64,000 bases of DNA, taken from Zymoseptoria tritici IPO323. Lineage: Eukaryota > Ascomycota > Dothideomycetes > Mycosphaerellales > Mycosphaerellaceae. The DNA lies in the NCBI RefSeq assembly GCF_000219625.1, contig NC_018215.1:2170001-2234000 (forward strand). The letters are read 5' to 3'. Below the pieces are notes generated by a model. That model was not told the DNA's origin. It did not search any database and saw nothing but the letters and a program-made list of their open reading frames with translations. Position 1 is the first letter of the stretch. Each line of letters begins with the position of its first letter. Both the position numbers and the translations under genes were made by a program. Shown piece by piece: positions 22,420 through 34,505 of the stretch.

Positions 22420-23029
22420 TTGCCCAACATCGAACGAATCGAAGAGGAGCTACTCGGCGAGGAGACATGGCTTGGTTGGAAGGACTGATCCCTTGCGAAC
22501 TCAGCGAGGGAGCGAGTACGAACGAAACAAATGCAGACACTGGGAGAGTAAAGGAGCGAAGGAAATGAGCAGAACGGCCTGCTATTGTACAATCGCACAG
22601 AATTGCGCGCTTGAACATTTCGTATGTTTTTCTCATCATGATCAAGGGAATGGATGGACGGATGGACGGCTGGTACGGAATCACATGGTTGGAGTTCTTG
22701 GAGCATGTTTGGCAGGAGTCACGGCCTTCTGCGAGCATTGAGTGTCTTTGAGAGTCTCGCTTACGCTTGACTGTACCTCCTATTGAATGCAAACGAACAG
22801 TACAAAACAACTGACTTCGATAATGAGATGCATGCGCGACTTCGATGACAGCTGATTGCGTTGACGGTGTGTTGTGTTGTTTAGGATTCGGGATGAGCGG
22901 GACCGGAGCTTCTTCAAATCCCGCTTCCGTCCCATCGAACGGGGTGCCCTCTCCTCCATCTCCGTTCCGTTTGTTCACTCCTTGTCCTACAACTCCCTGT
23001 CAACACAATCATTTTGACGAATGATCTGA
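22420..23029. other. intergenic
   Basis: 3' region of nimA and promoter of the next gene. No repeat or coding signal recognised. Confidence 0.6.
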
Positions 23030-25095
23030 ATGATGGAACCGACCAACCATACCACGCGATCTTGCGTTACGTGTGCGAAAGCAAAGGCGAAATGTGTCTG
23101 GGATCAAGAGAGGACGGAGAGGACTTGTCAACGGTAAATCCGAGCCCTGGTCTTTCACACGAACACTGAACTCTACTGACATCTTGGTTTCATGTCACAG
23201 ATGTACGAGACTTGGGAAAGAATGTCTGAGGAAGGAGGCTGTTGCAAGGAGAAGAAAGCCTGAAAAGTCAACGTATGTTCATCTCTATCGACCGTGTTCG
23301 TTCGACATGTATCCAGTCAATCGAATCGATGCTAATCAACACGCTACAGACGAGCGGCGCAACTTCAGAAACTTGAAAACAAACTCGACCATCTCGTCAA
23401 TGCTTTATCTTCGTCGACATCGCAACTACAAGCGGCGTCGACTTCGGCGTCCTCCACTCCGTTGCTTTCAACTGCAACACCCCAGACGGCTGCATCGACT
23501 CGATCGAACGGCCTTGGACACCCTTCGCCTGCTATCTCTCAGCTTGACAATCCTGCGAACACAACACATCGGGACTACAGCGTGCTAGATACTATGTGTG
23601 GTGGTGACAATCTCGAAGCAAGTCAACGTTCTTTGTGTCGAGCTCGATCGTTACTGACGCTCTTTCTCAGTTCAACCGAGAACCGGACACCCCAAAACAT
23701 CCTGAAGCGGTCGCCATCTCTTTGGTCGAAGCAGAAGTCCTACTCGATCGCTACAAGAAACTGATGGCATGCTACATGCCCTTCGTCGTCATCCCGCGCC
23801 ACGCAACACCGCAATCGCTCTACGAAAGCAATCCCCTCCTGCTGCGAGCTATCGTCTGCGTTGCCCTGTTCCACGATCTTCCGCGGCAGCGAGTGTGCGT
23901 TAAAGACCTCATCCGTGAAATTGGAGAGCGCATCCTGGTCAAAGGCGAGAGGTCCGTTGATCTCTTGCAATGCGTAATGGTCACGGTGGCATGGTACCAT
24001 CCTCACGTCTTCTGGTTCAACCAACTGACGATGCTCCTGCACCTCGCCGTCGCTCTCACAGTTGACACCTGCGTCGACAGAGCTCCTCAGAAGAATGAAG
24101 TCATCCGCAAGTCTTCCGAGAGGGTACAGACCCTCGCAGATCACCGCGTGCTCATGGGTGTCTTCTACTATACCTCCATCATGGCCACAAATTTCGGCAA
24201 CAGGACTTCAGCCTTGCACTTCACCCCGTACATGGACGAATGTCTTTCTGTCATCGACGCAGCACGCGAGTACGCGAGTGATCTCCACCTCGTTCAGACT
24301 GTGCGAGTCCAGCGCCTGGCTTGCACCATCGTGTCCAACGGCACTTCTCACGTACCCGCAAAGGTCTACGCTTCGGCCATCCGAGCTGACATCGAGAGAC
24401 TCCGCGAGATCGGCGGCAGTCCACAACAACAGACGAAACTGCGCGCCGACGTTCCTCTCCAGCTCCAATGCCTTGCAGTAGAACTCCACGCCTGGGAAGC
24501 CAGTCTCGCAAACCTCTTCGACAACCACACCAAAATCCTCACTCACCATCTCGAAGACGTCTACGGCTGTACAAACGCCATTCAATCCATCTTCGATCTC
24601 TTCCTAGCCATCCCGACAGGCGACTTCTTCTTCGTCACATTCTCCATCTTCGACCACTTCGTCTACGCTCTCATCTGCTTCACAAAACTCTCGTTAATGG
24701 AAGCCGAGCCCTGGATTCGCACCGCATTGAACGACAAAATGCGCTTCTCCGAAACTTTCGAGGCCTTCGCCGCCAAGTTCGAGGCAGCCGACGCTTCACA
24801 GCCGGATGACATCAAGGTCGAGAATGACTGTTTCGGTGCGTGGGGGAAAAAATTGCGCTTTGCCAGGCAAGTATGGGAAGCGAAAATGGCCCACAGTACG
24901 AGGGCGGCGTCGCCGGTGAGGGATGCGGACGGACATGGCGATAGGCTTTCGAACACGTTGAATGAGATGGGCCAGCCCACACCGGCGGAGTCGATGGACG
25001 ACGCAGAGTTCTTCAATTACCTCAACGGCAGCTTTTGGGACAATTTCGCGGGAGACTTTGACTTGGGAGCTGTGGGACTGGACACCTTTGGTTGA
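23030..25095 (+). CDS. Zn2Cys6 transcription factor with a GC-AG intron
   Basis: Four exons (23030-23133, 23201-23272, 23350-23617, 23671-25095) encode 622 residues. The zinc cluster C12-x2-C15-x6-C22-x10-C33-x2-C36-x6-C43 is split by the first intron, between C33 and C36. A short coiled coil (LQKLENKLDHLVNAL) and a Ser/Thr-rich linker follow. Exon 4 carries the regulatory domain (ALFHDLPRQRVCVKDLI, VTVAWYHPHVFWFNQ), resembling War1-type fungal activators. The third intron (23618-23670) begins GCAAGT instead of GT and ends CTCTTTCTCAG with a CTGAC branch site. No GT donor in phase gives a continuous protein except a poor GTGCTA site. Target genes are unknown. It faces the isochorismatase gene tail to tail, 93 bases apart. 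Confidence 0.85.
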
Positions 25096-25188
25096 AGGAT
25101 CTATCTGCGAGCTGTCATCATCCATCAGACTGTCCATCTACAGGAGCGCTCTGGCGACAGCACGGCGACCAACGTCTTGCGAAGCACA

Positions 25189-25918
25189 TCAAACCTTCGG
25201 CCACCCAGCTTCCAAGTGCTCAATCGCCTCAGGCTCATCGACAACGTCCGCGAACTTCGCACTCATGTCGAAGATATTGGCATCGTGGATCGCCGGACTC
25301 CGGTCTCCACACGCGGATCCAACGACCATCCTGCACAATGATCAGCAAACAAATGCCTCCTTCACTCCGCCGGGAGTTCAATACTCACGGCCGGAAATTG
25401 TGACACATAGCGTCCAGCGCCGTCGCCCGAATACACCCACTCGTACTCACTCCAGCAATGACCACCGTGTCAACACCCATGAACCTCAGCATGCCCGCCA
25501 ATTCCGTTCCAAAAAACGCCGAAGGGTGTTTCTTCAACACCACCTCCTCTCCCTCTAGCGGTTCCAACCCGGGCATACACTTATCGAAACCCCTCGTGTC
25601 ACCTTTCTGCCATACAGAAATGACAGGTGCTTTGACGTGGAAAAGCCCAGCGTCCGCGAGTGTGGGAGAGGTGTATGAGACTTGAGTCCAGATAATGGGA
25701 ACCTTGGACGAGCGAGCGGCGGTGAGGAGGCGCTTCATGGAGTCTGGAGAGGCGGCTGCAGCAGGGTTGGAGGTTAGGTCGAGGGGAGAGCCGGGCGTGA
25801 AGTATGCGGCGCAGACGTCGATGAGGAGGAGAGCAGGTCGTTGGCCCCAGCCTATGCGGTTGGAGAAGCCTGAGGCGCGGTATGAGTCTGCCGAGGGGTG
25901 GGTGCTTGGGTCTGACAT
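25189..25918 (-). CDS. isochorismatase-family cysteine hydrolase
   Basis: Two exons (25918-25389, 25330-25189) with a 58-base intron (GTGAGT..GTGCAG) give 223 residues. The fold is recognised by ALLLIDVCAAY (catalytic Asp34), the Lys in EEVVLKKHPSAFFGT (Lys130) and the nucleophile in VSTSGCIRATALDAM (Cys162), so the Asp-Lys-Cys triad is complete. Members hydrolyse isochorismate, N-carbamoylsarcosine, nicotinamide or related amides. The segment PIIWTQVSYTSP and the C-terminal SPAIHDANIFDMSAKFADV look closest to the N-carbamoylsarcosine-amidase-like group, but the substrate is not settled by this. There is no signal peptide, so it is probably cytosolic. In plant pathogens some isochorismatases are secreted to lower host salicylate; nothing here shows that. 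Confidence 0.9.
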
Positions 25919-26244
25919 GGTGAGCTGGGCGATTTGAGGAAGCCGTCAAAGCCTTCCAGAGCGAATTTGTGAGATGTAAGTGGACAGCTGTATTAGCAGA
26001 GGAACAGTCTTGCTTTAATACCTGTACCTGCAGTCTCCATGCAGCGCGATAGGCCAAGGCCGAGTGGCCCGAGGGTTCTCCGCACGAAAGACGCGAGATG
26101 GCAGGTGACGGCACATGAACAAAGTGAATTCCCAAAACCCAGCTGCAAAATGTAGACAAAATGCTTGAACAAATCAGTGTTGCTGCCTCAGGACGGCCGA
26201 CATTACCATTGTCTTTCTTCCCTTGTCCTGGACCTCCTCTCCTC
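25919..26244. other. intergenic
   Basis: Short spacer between the isochorismatase start and the PEX11 3' end. Nothing recognised. Confidence 0.6.
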
Positions 26245-27073
26245 TTATGCCGTCTTGAGCCACGCAGCTGATAGACCGATCAAACTGCTCACGGTACCAG
26301 CCAAACCCACAACACCGTCGTCCAAGTTAACGAATCCGATCGCGCTGCTGGGAACGGTGATATCGCACACGTCCGACAGCAGCTGCAGCTTGACAGCCGC
26401 TCTCTCCCTAGAAACCCAGATGTTAGTCCTCTCACTCTGCAGTGTATCTCCCGCGAATATGCATACTTCTCCAACTTCTTGCTCTCCATCTTCTTCTCCG
26501 CATCCTCGCTCCTCGCCGCCTGCTGCTGCTCCAACTGCCTCATGTTGTACAGCGTATACACGCCCGCCAGAATATTACACGTCAACCCTGTGAACCACGC
26601 CCTGTACGCCTCCCGCTGCAACCTCGCTCCCGCCGAGAACTTCTTGATACCCGTCTGGTCCAAGTACGTCAGCGCGTCCAGCGACAGGTACATTGCGTAG
26701 CCCAGCTGACGGCCCACGGCGAGGTACTTGAGCACGGGATCAAGGTTCTTGGCGTCGGCGGCGATGGCGGCCGCTTTGAAGTGCTCGACGAATTTCCCCA
26801 GGCGCATCGCTTTGCGGACGCTGCCGAAGTTCTTTTTGATCGTCTCGAAGGTTGCGACGGTCGTCGCCGGGTGGTTGGTGCGGTAGAGGTACCATGCTAG
26901 GAAGCGGGAGAAGTATTGGATCGTTCGGAGGGTCTTGTCGCGGCCGACTGGTGGAGGAATGTTCAGTACTTTTTCGTGGAGGGGAGGGTGGGGGGTTTGC
27001 GCTTACTCGTGGTTGCTACGAATCGGTTGAAGTGGCTCACCGCAGGGTGGTAGACGAGGGCGTCGGCGACCAT
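26245..27073 (-). CDS. pex11: peroxisomal membrane protein Pex11
   Basis: Three exons (27073-27007, 26947-26467, 26407-26245) with two 59-base introns (GTAAGC..CCAG and GTATGC..CTAG) give 236 residues, the same length as yeast Pex11. Family marks are the N-terminal VADALVYHPAVSHFNRFVAT, the amphipathic helix LRTIQYFSRFLAWYLYR, MYLSLDALTYLDQTGI in the middle, and the C-terminal membrane segment in AIGFVNLDDGVVGLAGTVSS before SLIGL. Pex11 elongates and constricts peroxisomes before division and supports fatty-acid oxidation. All exon joins fall inside conserved stretches, which makes the splice model strong. Confidence 0.95.
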
Positions 27074-28209
27074 GTTGGCGGTATTGTGATTAGCAGATCG
27101 GACGGGAGTTGATTGGGAGCTGTTCTCGGAGTAGTGGTTCAACGAAGGCTTGTGCGCACGTAGTTGAGAGTCAGCGGATGCGACTCTGTATATGTTTGTC
27201 TATCGAGAGTGACCCTCGTTCGTCGAAGAACTGCCCGACCGTGCTAGCGGCGCGCATGTGCTGCCTTCGTGTGGTCACTCCATCCGACAGCCGCCGAGGT
27301 CCAGCAGAACGGCAAGTGTAGAACTATTGAGCACGTGATCTCGTGAATCTCGAATTGAATGACCGCAGTCCATCACGAAGTCGAGCAACCGAAAGTTCAC
27401 GACCCATGCCATGGCGAAGAAAGGTATACAAGTCGTCGCTGTGAAGCCCGTGATATGCGCTGATACTTTCCACAGCTAAGTCCCGTACCATTGCGGTGCG
27501 CCTCATCTCAATGGTATACCGACCTCGAATATTCAATTAAGTGGCCTACTGACCTCCTCAAGGCGATGACGGGATTCTACCGAACGTACTCGAGACCGCG
27601 AACACATCGGCCGCTGAGCATGTTGAAATACGACCCTGTTGGTAGGTGAAAGAAGGGAATAAAATGAGACGGGAAACGAAGACTAAGATTTGGGTTCACA
27701 GTCAAGCAAAAGGTCCTGTTCCTCGAAGCAAAGCGTGGAGGCGGAAAGTGAGGAATACGCCGCCATCTCGAGAGTTCAAATTTTCGAAATACGACAGCAT
27801 AACGAGGATGCTCTATCGAGGCCACCGGACGCACAACTGGCCGTAAGGCGAACCGCGCCTCGAAGAGGGTCAAATCGGAAGGAACCCACTATCGTCCGGA
27901 CGAAGATGGTGGACATGTAAGATGTCGGAATGGCACGAGTCCGCAGGCAATAAGAGATGGAGACGTGATGTGAAAGCTACAATGCGTCTAAATGTACAAT
28001 CCTCCATTTTGAAAGCAGTAAAAGCTAGGGCCATAGACAAGCCCTGTTGAGATACCCGCAAATTCTCTGCTCGCAAAAAGAGTAAGCATAGAAATGTTAT
28101 AAGATGATGTCTTGCATATTTCGAGCATTTCAGGATAATCTCTTCATCGTTTTGCGCTCATGGGAGCTCTTGGCTAAAGGCGGCGCCCATCTCGGTCCCT
28201 GCGATGCGG
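27074..28209. other. intergenic, PEX11 promoter side
   Basis: About 1.1 kb without a supported gene. A CACGTG E-box palindrome lies at 27332-27337, about 260 bases upstream of the PEX11 start. Small frames on both strands show no family features. Confidence 0.55.
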
Positions 28210-31200
28210 TTAGCTTGGGTTTTCACGAATTGGAAGGTTCAGCATACTCTGCGATGACTTCGTGCTGCGAGTTTGTCGGGTCGTTGGCTGGGAGTTCCTG
28301 TGGCTGCGCATGTGAGACGGCGCTGGCGTGCGACTTCCGACAGACGAGGCGCCGGCAGTGTTGCGCATGCCAGTCTGGCTCGATGGTCGGCTCGTTGTCA
28401 CAAGCTGCGAAGCTTTCTTGGGTGCTGGCTGGCTCGTAGCACCACCCTTTGCGGCGACACTAGTACGCCTCTTCTTCTGCGACTCGTGGCCATTGACAAC
28501 TTGGCTCGAGGCTTTGCGCTTTACGCTCGAGTCCGGACGTCCCTTCGAAGATGGACGGCGGCCGAACGTCTCACGTTGCGTGCCGCCAGTCAACCCGCCC
28601 TTGAGGCTGTCGGCGAAGATGGGCGAACTGCTGAGAAAACCTTGCTTGCCATGAGTCGATGCTGACCCATTCTGCGAGGAGCCTCTCGGTTCTGGCGTCT
28701 TGTTGGAACGCCTGTTTTGAGACTGGCTGCGCGAACCTCCTGAGCGGCTTGAGTCTCCAGTGCTGGGGCGAGTACGCTTCGAAGACGAGTTGGGAGGAGC
28801 CATGATCTTCTTCGAAACACGGGTCTCTGGCTCATGTAGGCTGGATCCTGCGTGTCCGCGCGAGATGTAAGGCGGATGGTTCTGACGCGCAGTCCGCTCC
28901 TGAAGGACAGGGGACTGAGGTACTCGGGTGCTCGAATTTCGCGAATCTTGCTGAGAGCATTGAGAGACTCCCATCCTGCTTGCTTGACTGGTGCGCACAA
29001 CCTGGGTATGGTTCTGAGCGCTCTGTGTCTCGGTGTGGTTGAACAAGTTCTCGAAATCGGCTTCCTCTTGAGATGTAAGTCGTGCGGGACCGCCCAGCGT
29101 GGATACTTCAGCAGCGCCTTGAGAGGCATATCGGTCGACATCATCCACCACCGCCCCTAGGAATGAGAGCTGCTGAGATTCTTCCACCACTGGGCCTCTC
29201 AGGTTCTCGCCGCGCACCTGCGAGAAGTGCTGCGATTTGAATCCCGACTGTTGCGATTGCTCTACAGTCAGGCCCGTGGCCCTCAGCATTTGCGAGTTCG
29301 GGTAAGACTGCTGAGACTCCTCGACCACAGCACCTCTCGGTCTCTGCAGCCCTGGTGCATTCATACCAGGGGAATTGTTCTTCGAAAAGCTGCTCGGGGG
29401 TAGGAATTCGGACTGAGACTCCGGAACAATCGGTCCTCGAGCTGGAGGTCCTGCCAATCGGCTTGACAAATCTAGTCGCTGTGTAGTCGACTGTTGGAGA
29501 GCAGTGGGCCGATGACGCTCGACCTGACTGCGATCGAGAGTTCGCCTCTTCTTCGCAGTGCCATTCTCAGTCGAATCCGCGGAAGGCGCTCCTTGACTGC
29601 CGCTCGGAAAGGTCTGCGAGGCACCAGGAGCGGTCGCATATCTATTTGCTTCGTCGACCTCCTCAGCAATACGCTGTTCGTGCTTCTCTTGCTGCTCGGC
29701 AAGGGCATTTTGAAATGCCTCAGCAGACTTCTTGATCGTGTCCTCGGCATCGTGCAGGCGTTGTGACATGATGTTCAGTTCACTCTTGCTTCTGGCTTTT
29801 TCTTCATCCACGGCTGTCCGCTTAGCATCTTCAGCTAGCTTTGCGTCACGAATATTGGAGTCTTTCGCTGTCTGCAGTTCGACCTGGAGAGCCTGGACAG
29901 CGTCGCGATTGGCAACACGTTCCTGTTGGAGTTGTTTTGTGACTTTCTCCTCACTCGACTTCGCTGCTTGAGATGAGCGTTGCAGGGCGGCGATCTCCTC
30001 CTTCGCAGAGTCTTTCTGTTTTGTCATATCCAGAAGCTCATTCTGGCGTGCTGTGAGTTGAGACTGAACGCTCTCCAGATCTTTCAAGGTGGCTGCGTTT
30101 GACCGGATGGCTTGTTCAAGATTCGCGACCTTTGATCGAAATTCCTTGACCTCTTTCTGACTGTCAGCTAGAAGCTTTGGCAGCTCAAGTTGACCGTGCT
30201 GTTCAATCGTAAGGTCCTCGATGCGTTTGTTGGCTGAATTGAGCTCCAATCTGAGGCGTTGAATGTCCCCACGGAGCTTTTCACGCTCAGATTTCAGCGT
30301 CTTCTCAGTGTTCTCTGCTTGCGACTGGTGCAAAGCATGAAACGTCTTCGCCTGATCTGACATCTTTTGCCGCATGTGCTCGACGTCCTTGACTCGCTTC
30401 TGTTCGAGCTGACTGCGCTCCCCCTCAAAGTCTGGAATCGCGGGTGTTTCTTGCAACCGCTGCTCGAGAGCTTCAAGCTGCTTTTGAAGGTCGGCGTTGG
30501 AAGCAGTCAAGCTGCTTAACTCCTGCGCTTGAAGATCGGCTTTGGAATTCGTGGTTAAGAGTTCCGTCTCCTTGGCTGCGAGTCTCTCTCTTATGTTGCC
30601 GAGCTGTTCACGCTCACATGCACTGGCAGCAACGTCGCTCTCATGCTTTGTGACTTGTTCTTGCAGAACCGAGTTCTGATTCGTAAGCTCGGTATTCGTC
30701 TCCCGCGCAGTCGATAGCTGCGACGTGATCTCGGAAATTCGTGCATCACTGCTGCGAACCTCTGCTCGAAGGTCATCAATCGTCTTCTGATCCGAGGTTT
30801 GCTGGGCGACCAGTCTCTCTTGAGTGCTGACGTCCGACTTGAGATCTTTGACAGCGGTTTCGATGTGAGCTTTCAGGCCCTCCATCTCCTCTGTTCCGAG
30901 AGTGTATTGCTGCGGTAGGCCAGATAGACTGTGGACTTTGTTAGAGGACGCGACTCTCACAAGCAATGACAAACTTACGCTTCGGCCAGCTTTTCGAGCA
31001 TGCCCTTCGAAGATACCACATCATTGTGCATCGGCGTCTGTTGGGATTTGACATCTTGTACTGCCTGGAACGTCTTGTTGATCATCTCAATCATCTCGTC
31101 TGTGATGGTAGATTCGCCGAGTCCGATTTTGAGCTCCCCAAGCTTTCCAAGTACGGCGTCTTTGGTTGATGTTAACTCTCGACCTGTCGCCTCATGAGAC

Positions 31201-32945
31201 GCTATGACCGAGGTAAGTTGACTCTGAACTTGCTCACGCAGGTTCTTCTCCTCGACGATCAGCCTCGACTTGGCTTCCAGCTGTTCTTCAAGGTGTCTGC
31301 AGCGCAAATTTGCTGCTGTCAGCTCTGCAGCCGTCTCACGGCAGAGTTTCATGGCATCGTGCTGGGTCTGAGAGGCCTGTTGCGCTCGGCTGGACATCTC
31401 GTTGAGCAGTCCTTCCAGCTTCATTACGTGTTCGCGTCCATCCTTGGCAGCCTGCTCGCTCTCTAGCCGATTGAGGTTGAATCTCTTCTTCAGCGAGTCT
31501 ATGTCAGTCCCGAGGCCGGTGACGAAGCTCTTCATCTTCTGTCCTTTGGTTACACAGTTTGTGATCTTTGCTTTGTTCTGCTCAAATCCTGTGTTCAAGC
31601 TGTCGTTCTCCTTCTGTTTTGTGTCCACTTGAGCTCTCAAGCTTTCCTGAACGGACTTCTCCTGCTCAGCTTGGAATTGCCATTTCAGCTCTTGCTCATT
31701 CAACTCGGCCTCAAGCTCTCTCACGCGATCGAGAAGACCATACGCGTAGCTTAGAAACCCGTCAAATTCTGGATTTGGTTGGTCGAGCTGGGGTAGTCTA
31801 GTAGCAGCTTGATTCTGGACCGTTTCAGCGCCGCCGCGATGGTGCACCATCTGCTGGGAGTGGAGCTCGGTCGTGTCAACTGAATGTTCTTGTGTCTCTG
31901 ACTGAGCAGGAGGCGCGCGTGGTACAGGCTGTTGAGAGACCTGCTCATCGGCGGTATCGTTCGTGTTCATCAGTTCCTTGTGGGGTGGATATCGGGAGTA
32001 CACTTCGCCGTGAGAGGCTGCGGCGGTCTCTACAGTGGGCGTGGGGGTCGGGGGCAGGTCATTTTCATTGTCGTGAGGCCGATCGGCGTTTTGCTGTCTC
32101 AACGGTGGAGGTCCGCCGTCGTTCAAAGGGTCGGCCTGAGCTATCGTGCTCATCGGCTGTGTCTTCTCGCTCTTGTTTTGCACCGCTTCCACAACACCGA
32201 CATCTTGGTCTTCGCTTGTGATGACATTATTCATGTATCCCGGCTTTGCAGTGGATGGCACGCGTGAGAATCCTAATGCTAGGTAGTAGGTGAAGTAGTC
32301 AGCAGAGAACGACGTGGCCGTGCATGTAGTAAACTGACCTTGATTTGGACTCCGATGATCCTGAGAGTGAACTTGACTGAGTGGCACACGTTGCGAGCGG
32401 GCAGTCGGAGGTTGCTTCGCATCAGGCGGAGGGCGTGCGAGTTGATCCTGCTGCTGAGAAGCATACACTCGTTCGTACGAGAAGCTCCCACCAATGTCGT
32501 CTGAATCATCGTCATCGTCGTCGGTCTCCTCGTTCTCGTCGGTGGAGCATTCATCCTCGCTGATACTATCTGCTGCTCCTCCTGGTTGCTGGTCGGTGCC
32601 GGCCGGATGCTGCTGCTCTGCATTGAGTGTGGGTGGTTCATCGTCCGGCATGGAGTCGAACGATGGCTGGTCTGATGAGACGATCTGTGGCGAGGCGACA
32701 GACATGACCGAGTCCGTCTTGCCAGTGCGTTGTCGAGATGCAAAACAGTATCGAGAGGTTGATGCCAGGAGTGGTTGCAGTGATGGAAGCTCAGCAAAAG
32801 ATGAATCCAGCCAGCGTGGAAGAAGTGAAGTTGAAACTTGACCTTCGTCGAAATAGGCAGCCACGCCAATCGTTTCGATCACGCTCACGCGTCGAGATGT
32901 GAGCTTTTGAAGATCAAATCGCAAGGTAGAGGTTGAGCGATGCAA
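28210..32945 (-). CDS. large coiled-coil protein with SQ-rich C-terminal region
   Basis: Exons 32945-30979 and 30928-28210 with a 50-base intron (GTAAGT..CACAG) encode 1,561 residues. A more likely start is the ATG at 32705 (MSVASPQIV). The first 420 residues are low-complexity and acidic. Residues about 430-1080 are a long, nearly continuous coiled coil (ELEAELNEQELKWQ, TEEMEGLKAHIETAV and many more heptads). The last 480 residues are Ser/Gln-rich with repeated phrases such as VVEESQQS, VPESQSEF and VEQSQQSG, and a basic end. SQ clusters are typical of substrates of ATM/ATR-type checkpoint kinases. I recognise no named family; size and layout suggest a structural protein of chromatin, spindle pole or septum. 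A possible 60-base in-frame intron lies at 32279-32338. Confidence 0.75.
32279..32338 (-). other. possible optional 60-base intron inside the coiled-coil gene
   Basis: Starts GTCAGT, has a GCTGAC branch site 22 bases before the end, and finishes CTACCTAG. It is 60 bases long, has no stop and keeps the frame whether removed or kept. Removal would join SPNQ to ALGFSRVP. Confidence 0.45.
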
Positions 32946-33850
32946 GTTCTTTGCCTCTCAGAACATCCACTTTACCTTGACTTCCTCTTGTGTTCTACCT
33001 CAACCGCTCACACGATCTGCTGCAGATTGAATCTGGAACGACATGCTCATCTCGCATTCTCAAGCACACACAACACCGAAGTGAAGACGTTGATTACGAG
33101 GTGCTCCAGCTCAAGATATCCATATTTCCCTCGAAGCCGCGGTTTCCAGAGACATGCCTTGCACATCAGTGATGCTTCGCAGCTGCACATCTACCGGAGC
33201 TTCACTAAACGGCTCGGGCGACGGCGGACTGCTATTTCTCCCTCTTGTGAGAACTGAGCAGACTGTCATCAGCAGGATCATGAGGAGAGGAGCCAAGGGA
33301 GCGCCCGACTTCATCCTGATGTCTTTGCACCGGCGGTAGGACTACCCTGCGCGGCTTCATCGGATGCTCACAGAATTCAAGAACACGTCCATCCCGATAA
33401 GCCATCAAGACGGACAGATGGAACATGACGGAGGGCCGGATGAGGTCGATGTCGAAAGGAAGACCAAGCTGTGGGAGAAGGAGGCGCAAAGACCAAGCCG
33501 CCCTCCAGCCAATCACAACCACCATCTCGACTTCCTCCACTCGTCCTCGCCCAAATAGCCGCCCAAACTTCCTCCTTCACTGTCCATTCGCACTCGCCTC
33601 CTGCATGCGCTCGACTTCCATTGGCGTCGCGCAGCGAGTAGCATCGCGGTAGACGTCAATTGCTATCACTGCGGAGCAAGATAGGGGCACTGTAAGCGCT
33701 GAGAAGAGTGGAAAGATGGAAGACAACTCTACGCTGGTCTCGATCGCATTTTCTTCCTATCTTCTACACGCGTTCCTTTGATTCCTTCATCTCGTCCCGA
33801 CAAAGCAACTGGTACCACAGCACAGTGTATCAACAAACAGAAAATCGACA
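32946..33850. other. divergent promoter region
   Basis: About 0.9 kb between the coiled-coil gene and the membrane-protein gene, which start outward. Open frames of about 100 codons have no recognisable content. Confidence 0.55.
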
Positions 33851-34389
33851 ATGGCCTCCATTTCTCAAGCTGTACCTTGGCTCTGCGCAGTTCTCCCGAC
33901 CCTCTCTCTGGCAGCCGCAATCCAAGGACGACAGACACAAGAAAGCAGCGATGGAACGTATGAATCCAACGGCGGAGCAGTTGACACAGAAGGCGGAGCA
34001 TCAGGCGGGTCGTCAGGATCATTCAACCTCAGCAAAGGCGGCTTGATCGCGATCATCGTGGTGGTCGTCATTGTAGTGATTCTGGGCGGTATAGACCTTT
34101 CAGCGCTGCTTGAAATCCCCAAACAAACTGACATGTTTTAGCCGTAATGACTGTGTTGTTCGTCGTGGCCAAACGCCGGCAGTGGAACATTCGACAATCG
34201 ATCCAACGCGCCTCGAGACGACTCACAGGTCGCGGCAACCCCAAACCTTCGGCGATGGACCGCCAGTCGAAGCGAGGTGGCATGCAGATGAAAGGCATTC
34301 CTGCCAGAGACGGTCAGAAGAGGGGAGCTTTTGTGGAAGTAAAGGACACTGAAAAGGATGCAGGGTCGAAGAGCAAAGGGTGGAGATGA
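33851..34389 (+). CDS. small single-pass membrane protein
   Basis: Two exons (33851-34088, 34142-34389) with a 53-base intron (GTATAG..TTTTAG, branch ACTGAC) encode 161 residues. A signal peptide (WLCAVLPTLSLAAA) precedes a short Gly/Ser/Thr-rich extracellular stretch of about 40 residues. One transmembrane helix follows (GLIAIIVVVVIVVILGGAVM, continued by TVLFVV across the splice), then a basic cytoplasmic tail with KRRQW and a Lys-rich end. This is a type I topology of the kind seen in small fungal plasma-membrane or ER proteins. I recognise no family. The intron falls inside the membrane helix and restores a helix of normal length, which supports it. The gene converges with the SUMO-ligase gene, stop codons 117 bases apart. 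Confidence 0.75.
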
Positions 34390-34505
34390 ATAGGCATCAA
34401 GTCTTGAAGGCATTGGGATCATTTGGGAGAAGCTTGTATGACTACATGCCAATAAGATATTTCGATATATGCTCATGGAGCCTTTTTGTGGCGCATCCCG
34501 AAGGT

